This document shows positions 51,649-60,571 of a stretch of DNA of 64,000 nt, piece by piece (position 1 is the first letter of the stretch; the number at the start of each line of letters is the position of its first letter). Made by a program: the position numbers and the translations under genes. Origin of the DNA: JBBROS01 sp963752225 (GTDB lineage Bacteria > Pseudomonadota > Alphaproteobacteria > Acetobacterales > Acetobacteraceae); assembly GCA_963752225.1 (NCBI GenBank), contig CAVVXS010000011.1, positions 1 through 64,000 on the forward strand, given 5' to 3'. The notes below the pieces were generated by a model that did not search any database, was not told where the DNA came from, and saw only the letters and a program-made list of their open reading frames with translations.

Positions 51649-51675
51649 ACCGGAGCCGGCCGGCTCCGGTATGCC
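51644..51675 (-). terminator. perfect 32-bp palindrome behind the anti-sigma operon
   Basis: Arms GGCATACCGGAGCCGG and CCGGCTCCGGTATGCC meet with no spacer. It lies 12 bp beyond the stop of the small secreted protein gene and is the obvious end of the sigma/anti-sigma transcript, though it is not followed by a T-run. Confidence 0.6.
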
Positions 51676-51686
51676 TGACGGTCAGG

Positions 51687-51809
51687 TCAGCGGCCGCCGT
51701 GATCGTCGCCGGCGTCGTGTCCGACCGGATCGTCGGCGCCGTCGCGAGCAAAGGCTGATCCCATTGGAGCAACCGCCGCCAAGGTGAAGGCCGCGAGGAA
51801 GAATTTCAT
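51687..51809 (-). CDS. small secreted protein, 40 aa
   Basis: MKFFLAAFTLAAVAPMGSAF is a clean Sec signal peptide with a cleavage site near AFA-RD; only about 20 charged residues follow (DGADDPVGHDAGDDHGGR). It sits 70 bp behind the anti-sigma gene on the same strand. No clear ribosome site is visible. Function unknown; the Asp/His-rich tail could bind metal. Confidence 0.5.
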   Translation of the reverse strand: MKFFLAAFTLAAVAPMGSAFARDGADDPVGHDAGDDHGGR

Positions 51810-51879
51810 GATGATCGACAACACGCCGCGGCACCAGCCTATTCTGACGATATCCTCGTCTCTCGGCAGCAACCGACAT

Positions 51880-52653
51880 TCATGTGGCCGGGTCCAATGC
51901 CGGTGCGAGCTCCGCCTCGACGGACGACAGGAAGTCCAGGCTGGTCCAGCCGACCAGAACGTAGGTATAGCCCTTGCGCCGCCAAAGCACCTGCTGCAGC
52001 CCTTCGCGGGCGTCCGTCTTGGCGGCGAGGTCGACCGGGGAGCCGAACGAGATGCATAGACCGAACGGTTCATGGGGGCGGCCGGGCCAGCGATAGATCA
52101 GCTGCGTCACTGGCACGCCGTCGACCACCAGCAGCCGGCCGCCGGCGAACACCAGCCCCCGCTTGGACAGGTCCGGAACATGGAACGGCCGATGCAGGAT
52201 GGCGCCGAACCAGCCTTCGATGTGCGCCTGCCGGTCGGCAGTCACCTCGACTTGGTGCTCCGTTTCCCGTGCGTAAACAGTGTGGTAGTCGGCGACCTCG
52301 TCGAGCAGTCGCTCGCTGAAATCCCGGTCCGGCACCGCGGCGGCCCGTCCGAACTGGATGCCGCCGGCAAAGGCCGCGACCGTGAGCACGACCGTGGCCG
52401 CCATCGCGGCGGCCGCCCAAGGCCGCCGCCATCGGGTCCGCGGCGCCAGCAGCCGCACGGCGCCCGGTGGCACGTGATTGTAGGCGGGCTGGTCGAATAC
52501 CTCTCGCAGCAACCGCGTGGACTGCCGCAAGCGTTCCACCGTGTCCTGCAAGGTCGGGTCGGCGGCAACCGCGAGCGCGACCTCCCGGGCGCGTGCGGCG
52601 TCCAGTTCGCCATCGGCGAAGGCCATCAGGGTTTCGTCGCTTACCGCCGCCAT
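51880..52653 (-). CDS. anti-sigma factor (transmembrane)
   Basis: 257 aa. Cytoplasmic N-terminal anti-sigma region (SDETLMAFADGELDAARARE, DTVERLRQSTRLLREVFDQP), one membrane helix (PWAAAAMAATVVLTVAAFAG) and a periplasmic C-terminal sensor half (LVFAGGRLLVVDGVPVTQLI). No CHCC zinc motif. Its ATG lies inside the end of the sigma gene (13-bp overlap), the normal coupling of ECF sigma/anti-sigma pairs. Here the anti-sigma is intact while the sigma is broken. Confidence 0.9.
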   Translation of the reverse strand: MAAVSDETLMAFADGELDAARAREVALAVAADPTLQDTVERLRQSTRLLREVFDQPAYNHVPPGAVRLLAPRTRWRRPWAAAAMAATVVLTVAAFAGGIQFGRAAAVPDRDFSERLLDEVADYHTVYARETEHQVEVTADRQAHIEGWFGAILHRPFHVPDLSKRGLVFAGGRLLVVDGVPVTQLIYRWPGRPHEPFGLCISFGSPVDLAAKTDAREGLQQVLWRRKGYTYVLVGWTSLDFLSSVEAELAPALDPAT

Positions 52654-53185
52654 TTGGAGAGCCGCGCAACGTTGCTCGGCGGCGCCCGCTCGGCATCGAG
52701 CCGTGCCATGAGCGCAAGCCTGGCCCGGAACAGCCGGCTCATCACGGTGCCGATCGGAATGCCGATCACCTCGGCGGCCTCCTTGTAGGTAAGTCCTTCA
52801 ACGCAAACCAGCAGCATGACCGTTCTTCAGCCTCCGGCATTTCAAACAACTCGGCTTCCAGCCGGCCTAGGAACAGCCGGTGCTCGGAATCGGCTCGACG
52901 GCGGCGGCGTTCATCTCGGTCGAGGTCTTGCCTTCTTCTTCCAAGTGACGCGCCCGGACCCGGCGGGCGCGGACTTCATTATACCAGATGGATTGCATGA
53001 TGCGGAACACCCAGCTATCGAGCTTGGTGTCCGGGGACCATTGCTCTTCGCGGCTGAGGGCGCGCTCGCAGGTCATCTGTACCAGGTCCTCGGCGTCGTG
53101 CCGCGAACGCGTGAGCGTCAGCGCAAAGCGCATCAAGCCGGGCAGCGTCGTCCCGATCCGGCTTCGAATCCTGTGTCCCAAGCAA
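52641..53185 (-). pseudogene. ECF RNA polymerase sigma factor, three frameshifts
   Basis: Reconstructed across frames: TTG start at 53185 behind GAGGAGG (LGTQDSKPDRDD), shift near 53140, then sigma-2 text LPGLMRFALTLTRSRHDAED with LVQMTCERAL and WVFRIMQSIWYNEVRARRVR, shift near 52893, LFLGRLEAELFEMPEAE, shift near 52826, then sigma-4 VMLLVCVEGLTYKEAAEVIG and IPIGTVMSRLFRARLALM to the stop at 52641. All family regions are there, but no functional protein can be read without repair. Confidence 0.85.
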
Positions 53186-53390
53186 TGCGGCCCTCCTCGA
53201 AGGGATAACGTGCAACGCTGTCGGTTTATTCCCGGGCTGACACGGCGGGGTGCAGGACCGTGCCCTTCCGTTACCGGGGCAGACAAGCATTTCGGATTGA
53301 CATTGTCACCCGAACAGGTGACGGAGGAACAGCGAAATTGGATAAGACTTGCCGCCGCGTTTCCCGAACACCGCCGTAATGGGGGTTCCG

Positions 53391-54518
53391 ATGCCGCTCC
53401 TGCGCCGCCGCTTCCTGCAGGCAACCGCCTTCGCTCCCGCACTGGCTTGCACGGCAATGGTGCGGGACGCCGATGGGGTCGAGCAGCCGCGGATCCATGC
53501 TCCCGAGGTTGACAGCCTCAAGATCCAGATCGTGGTCGACGCCACCCATGACGTGTTCATCTCGGGCGCACAGTCGCCGGATGTGAAAGTCGACCGAGTG
53601 CGCGGCTATCGCGGCGGGCGCCAGTATCGAGCCCTGCAAAGCGAACATGGGCTGTCGCTGCACCTCACCTCGGAGAAAGGCGACGAAACGAAGCGCGTCC
53701 TGCTCGACTTCGCCTGGACACCCGATGTGCTGAACAACAACCTCGAGCTGCTCGGCATCGACACGACCAAGCTCGACGCCCTCGTGCTCAGCCACGCGCA
53801 TCTGGACCATTTTGGCGGGCTGAACGGCTTTCTGGCCGCGCACCGGGCCGGGATGCGGGAGGATATGCGGCTCTACCTCGGGGGCGAGGACGTGTTTTGC
53901 TACCGCTATTCGCCGGTCGGCTCCAACCAGTTCGAATCGTTTGGCAACCTTGATCGCCGGGATCTGGAGAATGCCCGCATTCGGGCCGTCCTATCGGAGA
54001 TGCCGGTTGTCATTGAGGGCCACGCTTTCACAACCGGGGCGGTCCCACGCACGAGCTTCGAGCGGGTGCTGCCCAACAGCTACGTCGAATTCAAGCAGCG
54101 GGACGGCGCGGGGTGCGACGTCACGAAATATGCCGGCCACCATTTCACCGAAGCAGAGTTGTCCGGCGCCCCACAGCCTGACCAGCACCTGCATGAGCAC
54201 GCGACCTGCTACAATCTGCGCGGGCGCGGCCTGGTGGTGATCACGTCATGCGGTCATGGCGGCATCGTCAACACGGTTCGCCGTGCACGCGAGATTACCG
54301 GGATCCACCAGATCCATGCATTGGTCGGCGGCTTCCACACCGCCCCGGCTCCCGATGATTACCTCGCAAAGATCATGGCGGAACTGAAAACGCTCGACAT
54401 CAATCATGTGCTACCCATGCATTGCAGCGGAACGAATTTCCTGGAAGCGGCGAAGCGGGAAATATCGACGGCACTCGTGCTCTGCACGACCGGGAGCACC
54501 TTCACCTTCACAGCTTGA
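53391..54518 (+). CDS. MBL-fold metallohydrolase, exported
   Basis: About 375 aa. Arg-rich TAT-like signal (PLLRRRFLQATAFAPALACT). Metallo-beta-lactamase motif LVLSHAHLDHFGGLNG, later VVITSCGHGGIVNTVRRARE and ALVGGFHTAPAP with LPMHCSGTNF, the layout of the dihydropterin-synthase-like MBL subgroup. Start ATG at 53391 follows GGGGG; ATG 53379 is in frame. Substrate unknown. Divergent from the sigma gene. Confidence 0.88.
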   Translation: MPLLRRRFLQATAFAPALACTAMVRDADGVEQPRIHAPEVDSLKIQIVVDATHDVFISGAQSPDVKVDRVRGYRGGRQYRALQSEHGLSLHLTSEKGDETKRVLLDFAWTPDVLNNNLELLGIDTTKLDALVLSHAHLDHFGGLNGFLAAHRAGMREDMRLYLGGEDVFCYRYSPVGSNQFESFGNLDRRDLENARIRAVLSEMPVVIEGHAFTTGAVPRTSFERVLPNSYVEFKQRDGAGCDVTKYAGHHFTEAELSGAPQPDQHLHEHATCYNLRGRGLVVITSCGHGGIVNTVRRAREITGIHQIHALVGGFHTAPAPDDYLAKIMAELKTLDINHVLPMHCSGTNFLEAAKREISTALVLCTTGSTFTFTA

Positions 54519-54587
54519 GCATGGGGGCGGAGCGGCAGGAACCGACCTGGTGCCGCCCCCGCAGCAACCCGAAACAACGAGGCGGTC

Positions 54588-55970
54588 ATGACCTGCACGC
54601 CTGCAACGAGGACAGCTCTATATGCCGGAGTTGTCGCAGCCACGTTCGGCGTCGCTGCGGCGCAAGAGGCCAAGCGGCCGCCGGTCAAGCCGCCGCGGGG
54701 ACCTGGCGTACCTGGGTCATTCCTTCCGGATCCGCCGTCACCGTGCCGCTCCCGCCCGGTGCTGAAGCAAGCCGGGCCGAACTCGAGGCGCTGAAACGGC
54801 AACCGGTTGCCGAGAGCAGCGCCCGTGACCGGATCGACTACTGGAACCGCGGCTGGCCGGGCTATCGGTGGCAAGAAGTCGCGCTCGCCGAAGCGCAAGC
54901 CAATCCCCGCGCAAACCTATGGCACGTGATGGCGATGCTAAGCATCGCCGTCCATGACGCGACCGTCGCCACCTGGCACGCGAAGTATCAGTACGCTCGC
55001 CCACGCCCGAGCGAGGCCGACCCGACGCTCAAGACCGCCGTTGCGGTCCCGCGCAGCCCGTCCTACCCGTCGGAGCACGCCGCCGTCGCCGCGGCGGCGG
55101 CCGACGTCCTGGCGTTCGTGTTTCCCGGCAGTGCCGACGCTCTCACCCGGCGTGCCCAAGAGGCCGGGCAGAGCCGGGTCGCCGCTGGCGTGCAGTATCC
55201 CAGCGACGTCGAGGCTGGGGCTGACCTGGGCCACCAGGTCGCTGCCGCCGTCATCGCCCGTGTCAAGGCGGACCATTCTGATCTGCCGTGGGATGGCAAG
55301 ATCGCCACGGGGCCGAACCTGTGGGCAGGGACCAATCCAGGTGGGATTACCCGTGGCGCCTGGACGCCCTGGGCACTCCGCTCGACCGACCAGTTCCGCC
55401 CGTCGCCGCCGCCCAAGCCCGGGTCGCCGCAGATGGCCGTCGACTTGGCCGAAGTCATGCAATTCCAACGCACGCCTGGCAGCCGACGGACCGCCTACTT
55501 CTGGGCGGTCGTGCCGGAACTGCGCGAGTGGGTCGCGATCACCAACCTCAAACTTTTTGAGTCACGCGCCGCCGACAACCCGCCCCTTGCCGCCCGGGCA
55601 ATGGCCCTGGTCATGCTGGCCAGCGACAATTCCTTCACGGCCTGCTTCGAAGCCAAGTACCAGGTACCTTGCGCCGCGGCCGTTCCAGGTCGACCCGAGC
55701 GTCGACATGCTGTTCCCCGCGCCAAACCATCCGTCCTACCCGGCGGCACATGGCTGCGGCGACGGCGCCGCCGAGGCCGTGCTGAGCGAGCTGTTCCCGC
55801 ACGACGCCGCCTTCTTCAAGGAGCGTGCGGAGGAAGGGGCTTGGTCGCGCCTGTGGGCGGGGATTCATTTCCGCAGCGACATCGAGGCCGGGCTCGCACT
55901 GGGCCGGGCGGTCGGCCGATACACGATCGAACAAGCGGCCGCCGACACGACGGACCAAGCGAGGCCGTAG
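54588..55970 (+). pseudogene. PAP2/vanadium haloperoxidase-like protein with duplicated domain, two frameshifts
   Basis: Signal peptide (TALYAGVVAATFGVAAA), shift near 54700, then VIPSGSAVTVPLPPGAEASR. Domain 1: KYQYARPRP, SYPSEHAAVAAAAADVLAFV, GVQYPSDVEAG. Domain 2: FEAKYQ, shift near 55664, YLAPRPFQVDPSVDM, HPSYPAAHGCGDGAAE, SRLWAGIHFRSDIEAG. Both halves show the K-x6-RP, PSxH-like and GxH-x3-D phosphate/vanadate site, but domain 1 has Gln for the last His. Two single-base shifts break it. Confidence 0.82.
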
Positions 55971-57725
55971 CTACTGCTGCGCCACCGTGAGGCGCGACAG
56001 CTGCTCGCCGGCGGTGCCGATGATCGGCAAGGCCAGGGTCGCCGGATGCTCGGCGTCCTGCAGCACCGTCCAGGTGAAGGCGGCCGGGTTCGGGCCCGGC
56101 CCTTGCGGAAACGGCAGCCCGGGTGTCGCGCTGGCGGCGCCGGCCAGGGCCAGACGCAGCCGGTGCCCGGGCTGGAACACGTAGGCGGTCGGCAGCAGGT
56201 CGAGCTCGACCCGGCGCGCCTGGCCCGGCACCAGCGGCGTCGGATCCGACAATGACGCCCCGTGCGGCACGTTGAGGTAGCCCTGCACCACCTGGGTCGA
56301 CTTCCCGTCCGGCGCCACGTCATTCAGGCTGAACACCATGTCGCCGTCCGTCGCGCTGGATGCGGCCCAGAGCGACACGTGCGGGTAGCCCGTCACCTCG
56401 GTCGCCACCGGCAGCGGCGCCGTGGTCCAGGTCAGCACGCGCTGCTCCGCCTCGCGCTGGTCGGCGTATGAGCGGCCAAGCGTGGCGCTCAGCAGAACCG
56501 GCAGGGCAGGGCCCGCGCCCGGCACGTAGGGCAGGGTGGCCGGCGGCCCCGCGGCCGGCTGCGCCGCCAGGGCGCCGTCGTTCAGGCTGTCGATCGTCTG
56601 GCTGGGCCCGGCTTGCAGGAACAGCGTCGTCATCCGCGCATCCGGAATCGGCCAATCCGCCTCGGTGCGCCAGCGGTCGACCCCCTTGATGAACAGGATC
56701 ACCTTGGGCGCCTGCCCGACGCCGTTGCCGGCGTTCTTAAGTTCGACGCCGTTGTCGGCGTTTTTCAGCCCGACGCCGTTGTCGGCGTCTTTTAGCCAGT
56801 GATCGAGCCATTGCACCTGCAGCTCGCGCAGGACGTCGATCCCCCAATTATGGGCGTGCGGCGCGAACAGCAGCCGCTTGCGGCCGGAGGTGAACTGCTC
56901 GTAGGCGCGCAGGTTGGCGGGCGTGATGTAGTCGTCGAGCCCGCCGGCAATGAACGCCGCCACCCCGCGCCCGGCGATCGCCGCCACGTCGGGCGCCAAG
57001 GTCAGCCGCTCCCGCCACCAGCCGTCGAGGTCGCGGTGCTGGATCGCCGCCGCATACTCGGCCTTCGCGTCCGGCAGCTGCCGGCGGGCTTCGCGACCCG
57101 GCCCGGGCAGCATGCCGGCGGGATACCAGAGCAGCCCGTAGCAGTCGCCGCAGGCGACCTGCGGCACGATCGCCTGCAGGCTCGGCGGCGCTGCCTTGGC
57201 GGTCAGCCATTGCGAAACGCCGACCAGCGACCATCCCACCATGCCGACGCGGCCGTTGCACCACGCCTGCTTGGCCATCCACTCGACGGCGTCGTAGCCG
57301 TCGTCCCCGTACCGGTTGTAGAGCGTGGCCGTGCCGCCCGACTTGCCGGAGCCGCGCAGGCTGAGGTGGACGACCGCGTAGCCGCGCGACGCGAGGTCCT
57401 TCAGCACCCGGTCGGTGCCGGTGCCGATGTCGGACGCGTGGCCGTAGCCGTCCGCCATCAGCACGCAGGGCGTCGGCGCGGCGCCGGCGGGGAGCGTCGG
57501 CCGGAACAGCCGCGCATCGAGCGGGGTGCCGTCACGGGCGGTGACGGTGATGCCGCCTTGGGTCACGACCGGAAAGCGGAGCGGCGGGTTCTCCACCTGC
57601 GGGCGGTTGGGCAGCCAATGCCGGGTCTCGGTGCCGGCCCCCATCAGCTTGGGCGGCGGCGGCACCGCCGACGCCGTGCAGGCCAGCAGCAGCAGCAGGG
57701 CCGCGGCGGCGCCGCCGCGGGCCAC
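55971..57725 (-). CDS. CocE/NonD family serine hydrolase, exported
   Basis: 584 aa. Signal peptide (AAALLLLLACTASA). Alpha/beta hydrolase core: ITVTARDGTPLDARLFRP, YAVVHLSLRGSGKSGG, nucleophile VGMVGWSLVGVSQW, FIAGGLDDYITPANLRAYEQ, and APHAHNWG for the late His; the C-terminal half is the X-Pro dipeptidyl-peptidase-like jelly roll (YPHVSLWAASSATDGDMVFS, YVFQPGHRLRLALAGAAS). Three tandem 9-residue repeats link the halves. GTG start at 57725, 21 bp after msrA. Substrate unknown. Confidence 0.87.
   Translation of the reverse strand: MARGGAAAALLLLLACTASAVPPPPKLMGAGTETRHWLPNRPQVENPPLRFPVVTQGGITVTARDGTPLDARLFRPTLPAGAAPTPCVLMADGYGHASDIGTGTDRVLKDLASRGYAVVHLSLRGSGKSGGTATLYNRYGDDGYDAVEWMAKQAWCNGRVGMVGWSLVGVSQWLTAKAAPPSLQAIVPQVACGDCYGLLWYPAGMLPGPGREARRQLPDAKAEYAAAIQHRDLDGWWRERLTLAPDVAAIAGRGVAAFIAGGLDDYITPANLRAYEQFTSGRKRLLFAPHAHNWGIDVLRELQVQWLDHWLKDADNGVGLKNADNGVELKNAGNGVGQAPKVILFIKGVDRWRTEADWPIPDARMTTLFLQAGPSQTIDSLNDGALAAQPAAGPPATLPYVPGAGPALPVLLSATLGRSYADQREAEQRVLTWTTAPLPVATEVTGYPHVSLWAASSATDGDMVFSLNDVAPDGKSTQVVQGYLNVPHGASLSDPTPLVPGQARRVELDLLPTAYVFQPGHRLRLALAGAASATPGLPFPQGPGPNPAAFTWTVLQDAEHPATLALPIIGTAGEQLSRLTVAQQ
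56715..56795 (-). repeat. three tandem 27-bp repeats inside the hydrolase gene
   Basis: Units at 56715, 56742 and 56769, coding LKDADNGVG, LKNADNGVE and LKNAGNGVG. They lie in the linker after the hydrolase core and are in frame, so copy number can vary without breaking the gene. Confidence 0.9.
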
Positions 57726-57746
57726 TGTCAGGTTGTCCCGGCGTCC

Positions 57747-58256
57747 TCAGGCCGCATCGGCTCGGCGGGGAAGCTTCCAGCCGGGCCGGACGAAATGGCA
57801 GGTGTAGCCGTTCGGGATCCGCTCCAGGTAGTCCTGGTGCTCGGGTTCCGCTTCCCAGAAATCGCCGACCGGAGCGACCTCCGTCACCACCTTGCCCGGC
57901 CACAGGCCCGAGGCCTCCACGTCGGCGATGGTGTCCTCCGCGACCGCCTTCTGCTCGGGGCTCGTGAAGAAGATCGCCGAGCGGTAGCTCGCGCCGACAT
58001 CATTGCCTTGGCGGTTGCGCGTGGTGGGGTCGTGGATCTGGAAAAAGAACTCCAGCAGGGTGCGGAAGCTGGTCCGGGCGGGGTCGAAGATGATCTCGAC
58101 GGCTTCGGCGTGGTTGCCGTGGTTGCGGTAGGTGGCGTTCGGGACCTCGCCGCCCGAATAGCCGACCCGGGTCGAGACGACGCCGGGCTGCTTGCGGATC
58201 AGATCCTGCACCCCCCAGAAACAACCTCCGGCCAGAACAGCGCGTTCGGTGCTCAT
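57747..58256 (-). CDS. msrA: peptide-methionine (S)-S-oxide reductase MsrA
   Basis: 169 aa. Catalytic motif AVLAGGCFWGVQDLI (Cys12), VGYSGGEVPNATYRNHGNHA, EIIFDPARTSFRTLLEFFFQ, IHDPTTRNRQGND, and EPEHQDYLERIPNGY. Repairs oxidised methionine. ATG at 58256 with GGAGG seven bases upstream. Located between uvsE and the hydrolase on one strand, in a damage-repair-flavoured operon. Confidence 0.96.
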   Translation of the reverse strand: MSTERAVLAGGCFWGVQDLIRKQPGVVSTRVGYSGGEVPNATYRNHGNHAEAVEIIFDPARTSFRTLLEFFFQIHDPTTRNRQGNDVGASYRSAIFFTSPEQKAVAEDTIADVEASGLWPGKVVTEVAPVGDFWEAEPEHQDYLERIPNGYTCHFVRPGWKLPRRADAA

Positions 58257-58293
58257 ACACGATCCTCCAATTGCGGCCGCCAGGATCGGACCA

Positions 58294-59361
58294 TTAGCCG
58301 CCTTCGTCCACATCCGGATCCTTGGCCGGGTCGTGATCGGTTTCCAGGGCCGCTTCCTCCGCTTCCAGCGCGGCTGCCTGGGCCGGGACCACACCGAACC
58401 GGGCGGCCACGTCCGGCGCGTAGCGCAGCAGATCGGGCCGCAGCTTCAGCAGCGACAGATCCTTCGACTTGCCTTCGAGCATGATGTCGAACTCCAGCCC
58501 GGCGGCGTCCCGCATGAACCGCGCGAACTCGAACGGGTTGGTGAAATCGGCATGCCCGGTCCAGATCGGCGGCCGCAGCGTCTTCACCTTCTTCTTGGTC
58601 TTGCGGTCGACCTTCACCATCTCCCGCAGCTCCGTGCGGGGCGACGAGAAATGGATCTTCGGCCGCACCCCGTCCGGCCAGGTGGCCAGGATCCGGCGCA
58701 GCACGTCGGTCGTGTCGAGCCCCTGCGGGTTCAGGCACCAATGGTGCTGGTAGTCGAAGATCAGCCGCACGCCCGTTTGTTCGTGCACCCACAGCACGTC
58801 GGCCGCGGAAAAGCGGATGTCGTCGTGTTCCAGCACCAGGCGCCGCTTCACGTGCTCCGGCAGCGTCGGCCAGGTCTCGGCCCAGCGGGCCCGCGACGCT
58901 TCCACGTCGCCATAGGCGCCGCCGACATGCGTCACCATCACCGCCTCCGGCCCCAGCTCCATCCGGTCCAGCATCTCCGCCTGGGAAGCCAGGTCCCAGA
59001 TGCTCTTTTGCGTCAGCACCGGGTCGGGACTGTTGAGCAGCACGTATTGCGAGGGATGGAACGACAGCCGGATGTCGAGTTCGCGCGCTTTCTTGCCGAT
59101 CGCCCGCAGCTCGGCGTCGCTTTCGGCGACCATGCCGTGGAATTGCGGCATGTCCGGGTGGGTCGCGTAGGGCGCCAGGTCCGATGACAGGCGGTACATG
59201 CTGATGCGCCGCTTGGCCAGGTAATCCAAGATGCCGTCGATGTATTCGAGCGACGTCTTCAGATGCGGGTTCTGCTGCCACCGCCGTGTGTCGTTGCTTT
59301 TGAGGTCGGTCCGGCCCATCACCTTCACGGGAAAGCCGAGCCGCAGCGGCGCCCCGTTCAT
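58294..59361 (-). CDS. uvsE: UV damage endonuclease UvsE
   Basis: About 355 aa, the TIM-barrel UV damage endonuclease family, which nicks 5' of dimers and abasic sites. RLGFPVKVMGRTDLKSND at the start, YRLSSDLAPYATHPDMPQFH, ELDIRLSFHPSQYVLLNSPD, MVTHVGGAYGDVEASRARWA, RLVLEHDDIRFSAADVLWVH, LIFDYQHHWCLNP and KIHFSSPRTELREM: the metal-binding His/Glu/Asp residues are all there. Start ATG at 59361 overlaps the DHH gene stop (ATGA). The acidic tail (DHDPAKDPDVDEGG) is extra. Confidence 0.95.
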   Translation of the reverse strand: MNGAPLRLGFPVKVMGRTDLKSNDTRRWQQNPHLKTSLEYIDGILDYLAKRRISMYRLSSDLAPYATHPDMPQFHGMVAESDAELRAIGKKARELDIRLSFHPSQYVLLNSPDPVLTQKSIWDLASQAEMLDRMELGPEAVMVTHVGGAYGDVEASRARWAETWPTLPEHVKRRLVLEHDDIRFSAADVLWVHEQTGVRLIFDYQHHWCLNPQGLDTTDVLRRILATWPDGVRPKIHFSSPRTELREMVKVDRKTKKKVKTLRPPIWTGHADFTNPFEFARFMRDAAGLEFDIMLEGKSKDLSLLKLRPDLLRYAPDVAARFGVVPAQAAALEAEEAALETDHDPAKDPDVDEGG

Positions 59362-60462
59362 GCGGCGGCCTCCGAAGCGGGCGCGTCCGGAACGGGCGCG
59401 TCCGGCACCGCGGCCGCGGGACCGAACCCCAGCCCGGCGATGAACGCGTTCCAGTCCGCCGGCCGCAGCGCCCCGCCCGTCGCCTGGCGGTGGCCGGACC
59501 CGTACATCTCGTCCGCCCCCGGCGGCCGGTGCTCGGCCAGGAACGCCACCAGGTCGCGGTCGGCGCCCGAGCGCACGGCGAAATGCACCCAGCCCGGCCG
59601 GTATCCCGTATTGGCCGCCATCACGATCTTGTCCCGCAGCCGCCCCCGCCATTGCTGGGCGATCAGCGGATGGATCTGCGTCGGCGACGCAAACCGGATC
59701 AACGCCACCTCGCCCCGCACCACCGGCCCGACCCGGCGGGCCGCGTCCAGCTCCCGCTTCACCTCCGCGCGCGCCGCCAGCACGGCAGGCCGCTTCCGGC
59801 CACCGGTCCGAGAGCACGTCCTTCGGCCCGTCCGCCTGCATCAGCAACGCCAGCGCCGGGGCGGCGTCGCCGGACGCGCTGCGCCGCGGTGCGTTCACCA
59901 ACGCCGCGGCATCCCGCAGCGCCGTGACGCCGAACCGCCGCGCCGCCTCCATCTCGGGAAACCCGGCCTTCTCGGCCATGTCGCCGATCAACCCCACCGC
60001 CGCCAGCCACAGCCACGGCTCCGCCTCGGCCAACGCCTCCGCGCACCAGAACGCCAGCAAGGAGGAGGTCGGGATCGGGTCCTGCCCGTGGCCGCTGATC
60101 ACGGTGGCGCCGGGCGGCGCCGCGCCGGGGACGTGGTGGTCCACCACCACGGTCGGCACGCCGGGCTTCGGCAGCGCGTCGCGCACGCCGAGGTCGGTGA
60201 TGACGATCCCGCCGGCCGGTTCGGGGGCCAACTCCGTCCGCATCGCGTCCGACCACGGGCTTTCGCCGCGGCCCACGATGCGGGTCCGCACCGCCCATCC
60301 CGCTTGCCCGAAGGCGCGTGCGAACAAGGCGGTGGCGGACAAGCCGTCGGCGTCGTTGTGGCCCAGGATCCAGACCGGCTTGGCGCGGTCGAACGCTTGG
60401 ACAGCCTTGGCGAAGACGGCAGTGGTTTCAGTGCGGGCCGCAGAGGCGAGGGGAGACGTCAT
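59358..60462 (-). pseudogene. DHH family phosphoesterase (RecJ-like, single-domain), frameshifted
   Basis: About 368 codons after repair. N-terminal DHH domain: VWILGHNDADGLSATALFAR, GIVITDLGVRD, VVVDHHVPG and ALAEAEPWLWLAAVGLIGDM. One base too many near 59785 (after SDRWPEAAC), then VLAARAEVKRELDAARRVGP, the DHHA1-like part (GEVALIRFASPTQIHPL, KIVMAANTGYRPGWVHFAVR, the MYGSGHRQATGGAL GGHxxA region). Likely a nucleotide phosphoesterase or exonuclease; upstream partner of uvsE by ATGA overlap. Confidence 0.85.
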
Positions 60463-60533
60463 CCGACCACAAAGCGGCGGGCACCCGTGGGTTTGTTGCG
60501 GCGGGCGGCTCGTCTAAGCCTTGTTGGGTCCAT

Positions 60534-60548
60534 CCGGGAGTCTCCCGG
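60534..60548. promoter_or_regulatory. small palindrome in the DHH / reductase intergenic region
   Basis: CCGGGA-gtc-TCCCGG sits 24 bp before the reductase start, in the divergent promoter region. Possible operator. Confidence 0.35.
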
Positions 60549-60571
60549 GCCCGCTGCTGTAAAGGATCGTC

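Noticed and set aside
58294..60462. 722-aa DHH-UvsE fusion on the minus strand
   Set aside because: The middle is Gly/Arg/Ala-rich out-of-frame text. The DHH C-terminus is in another frame and overlaps the uvsE start by ATGA, so these are two genes with a frameshift in the first.
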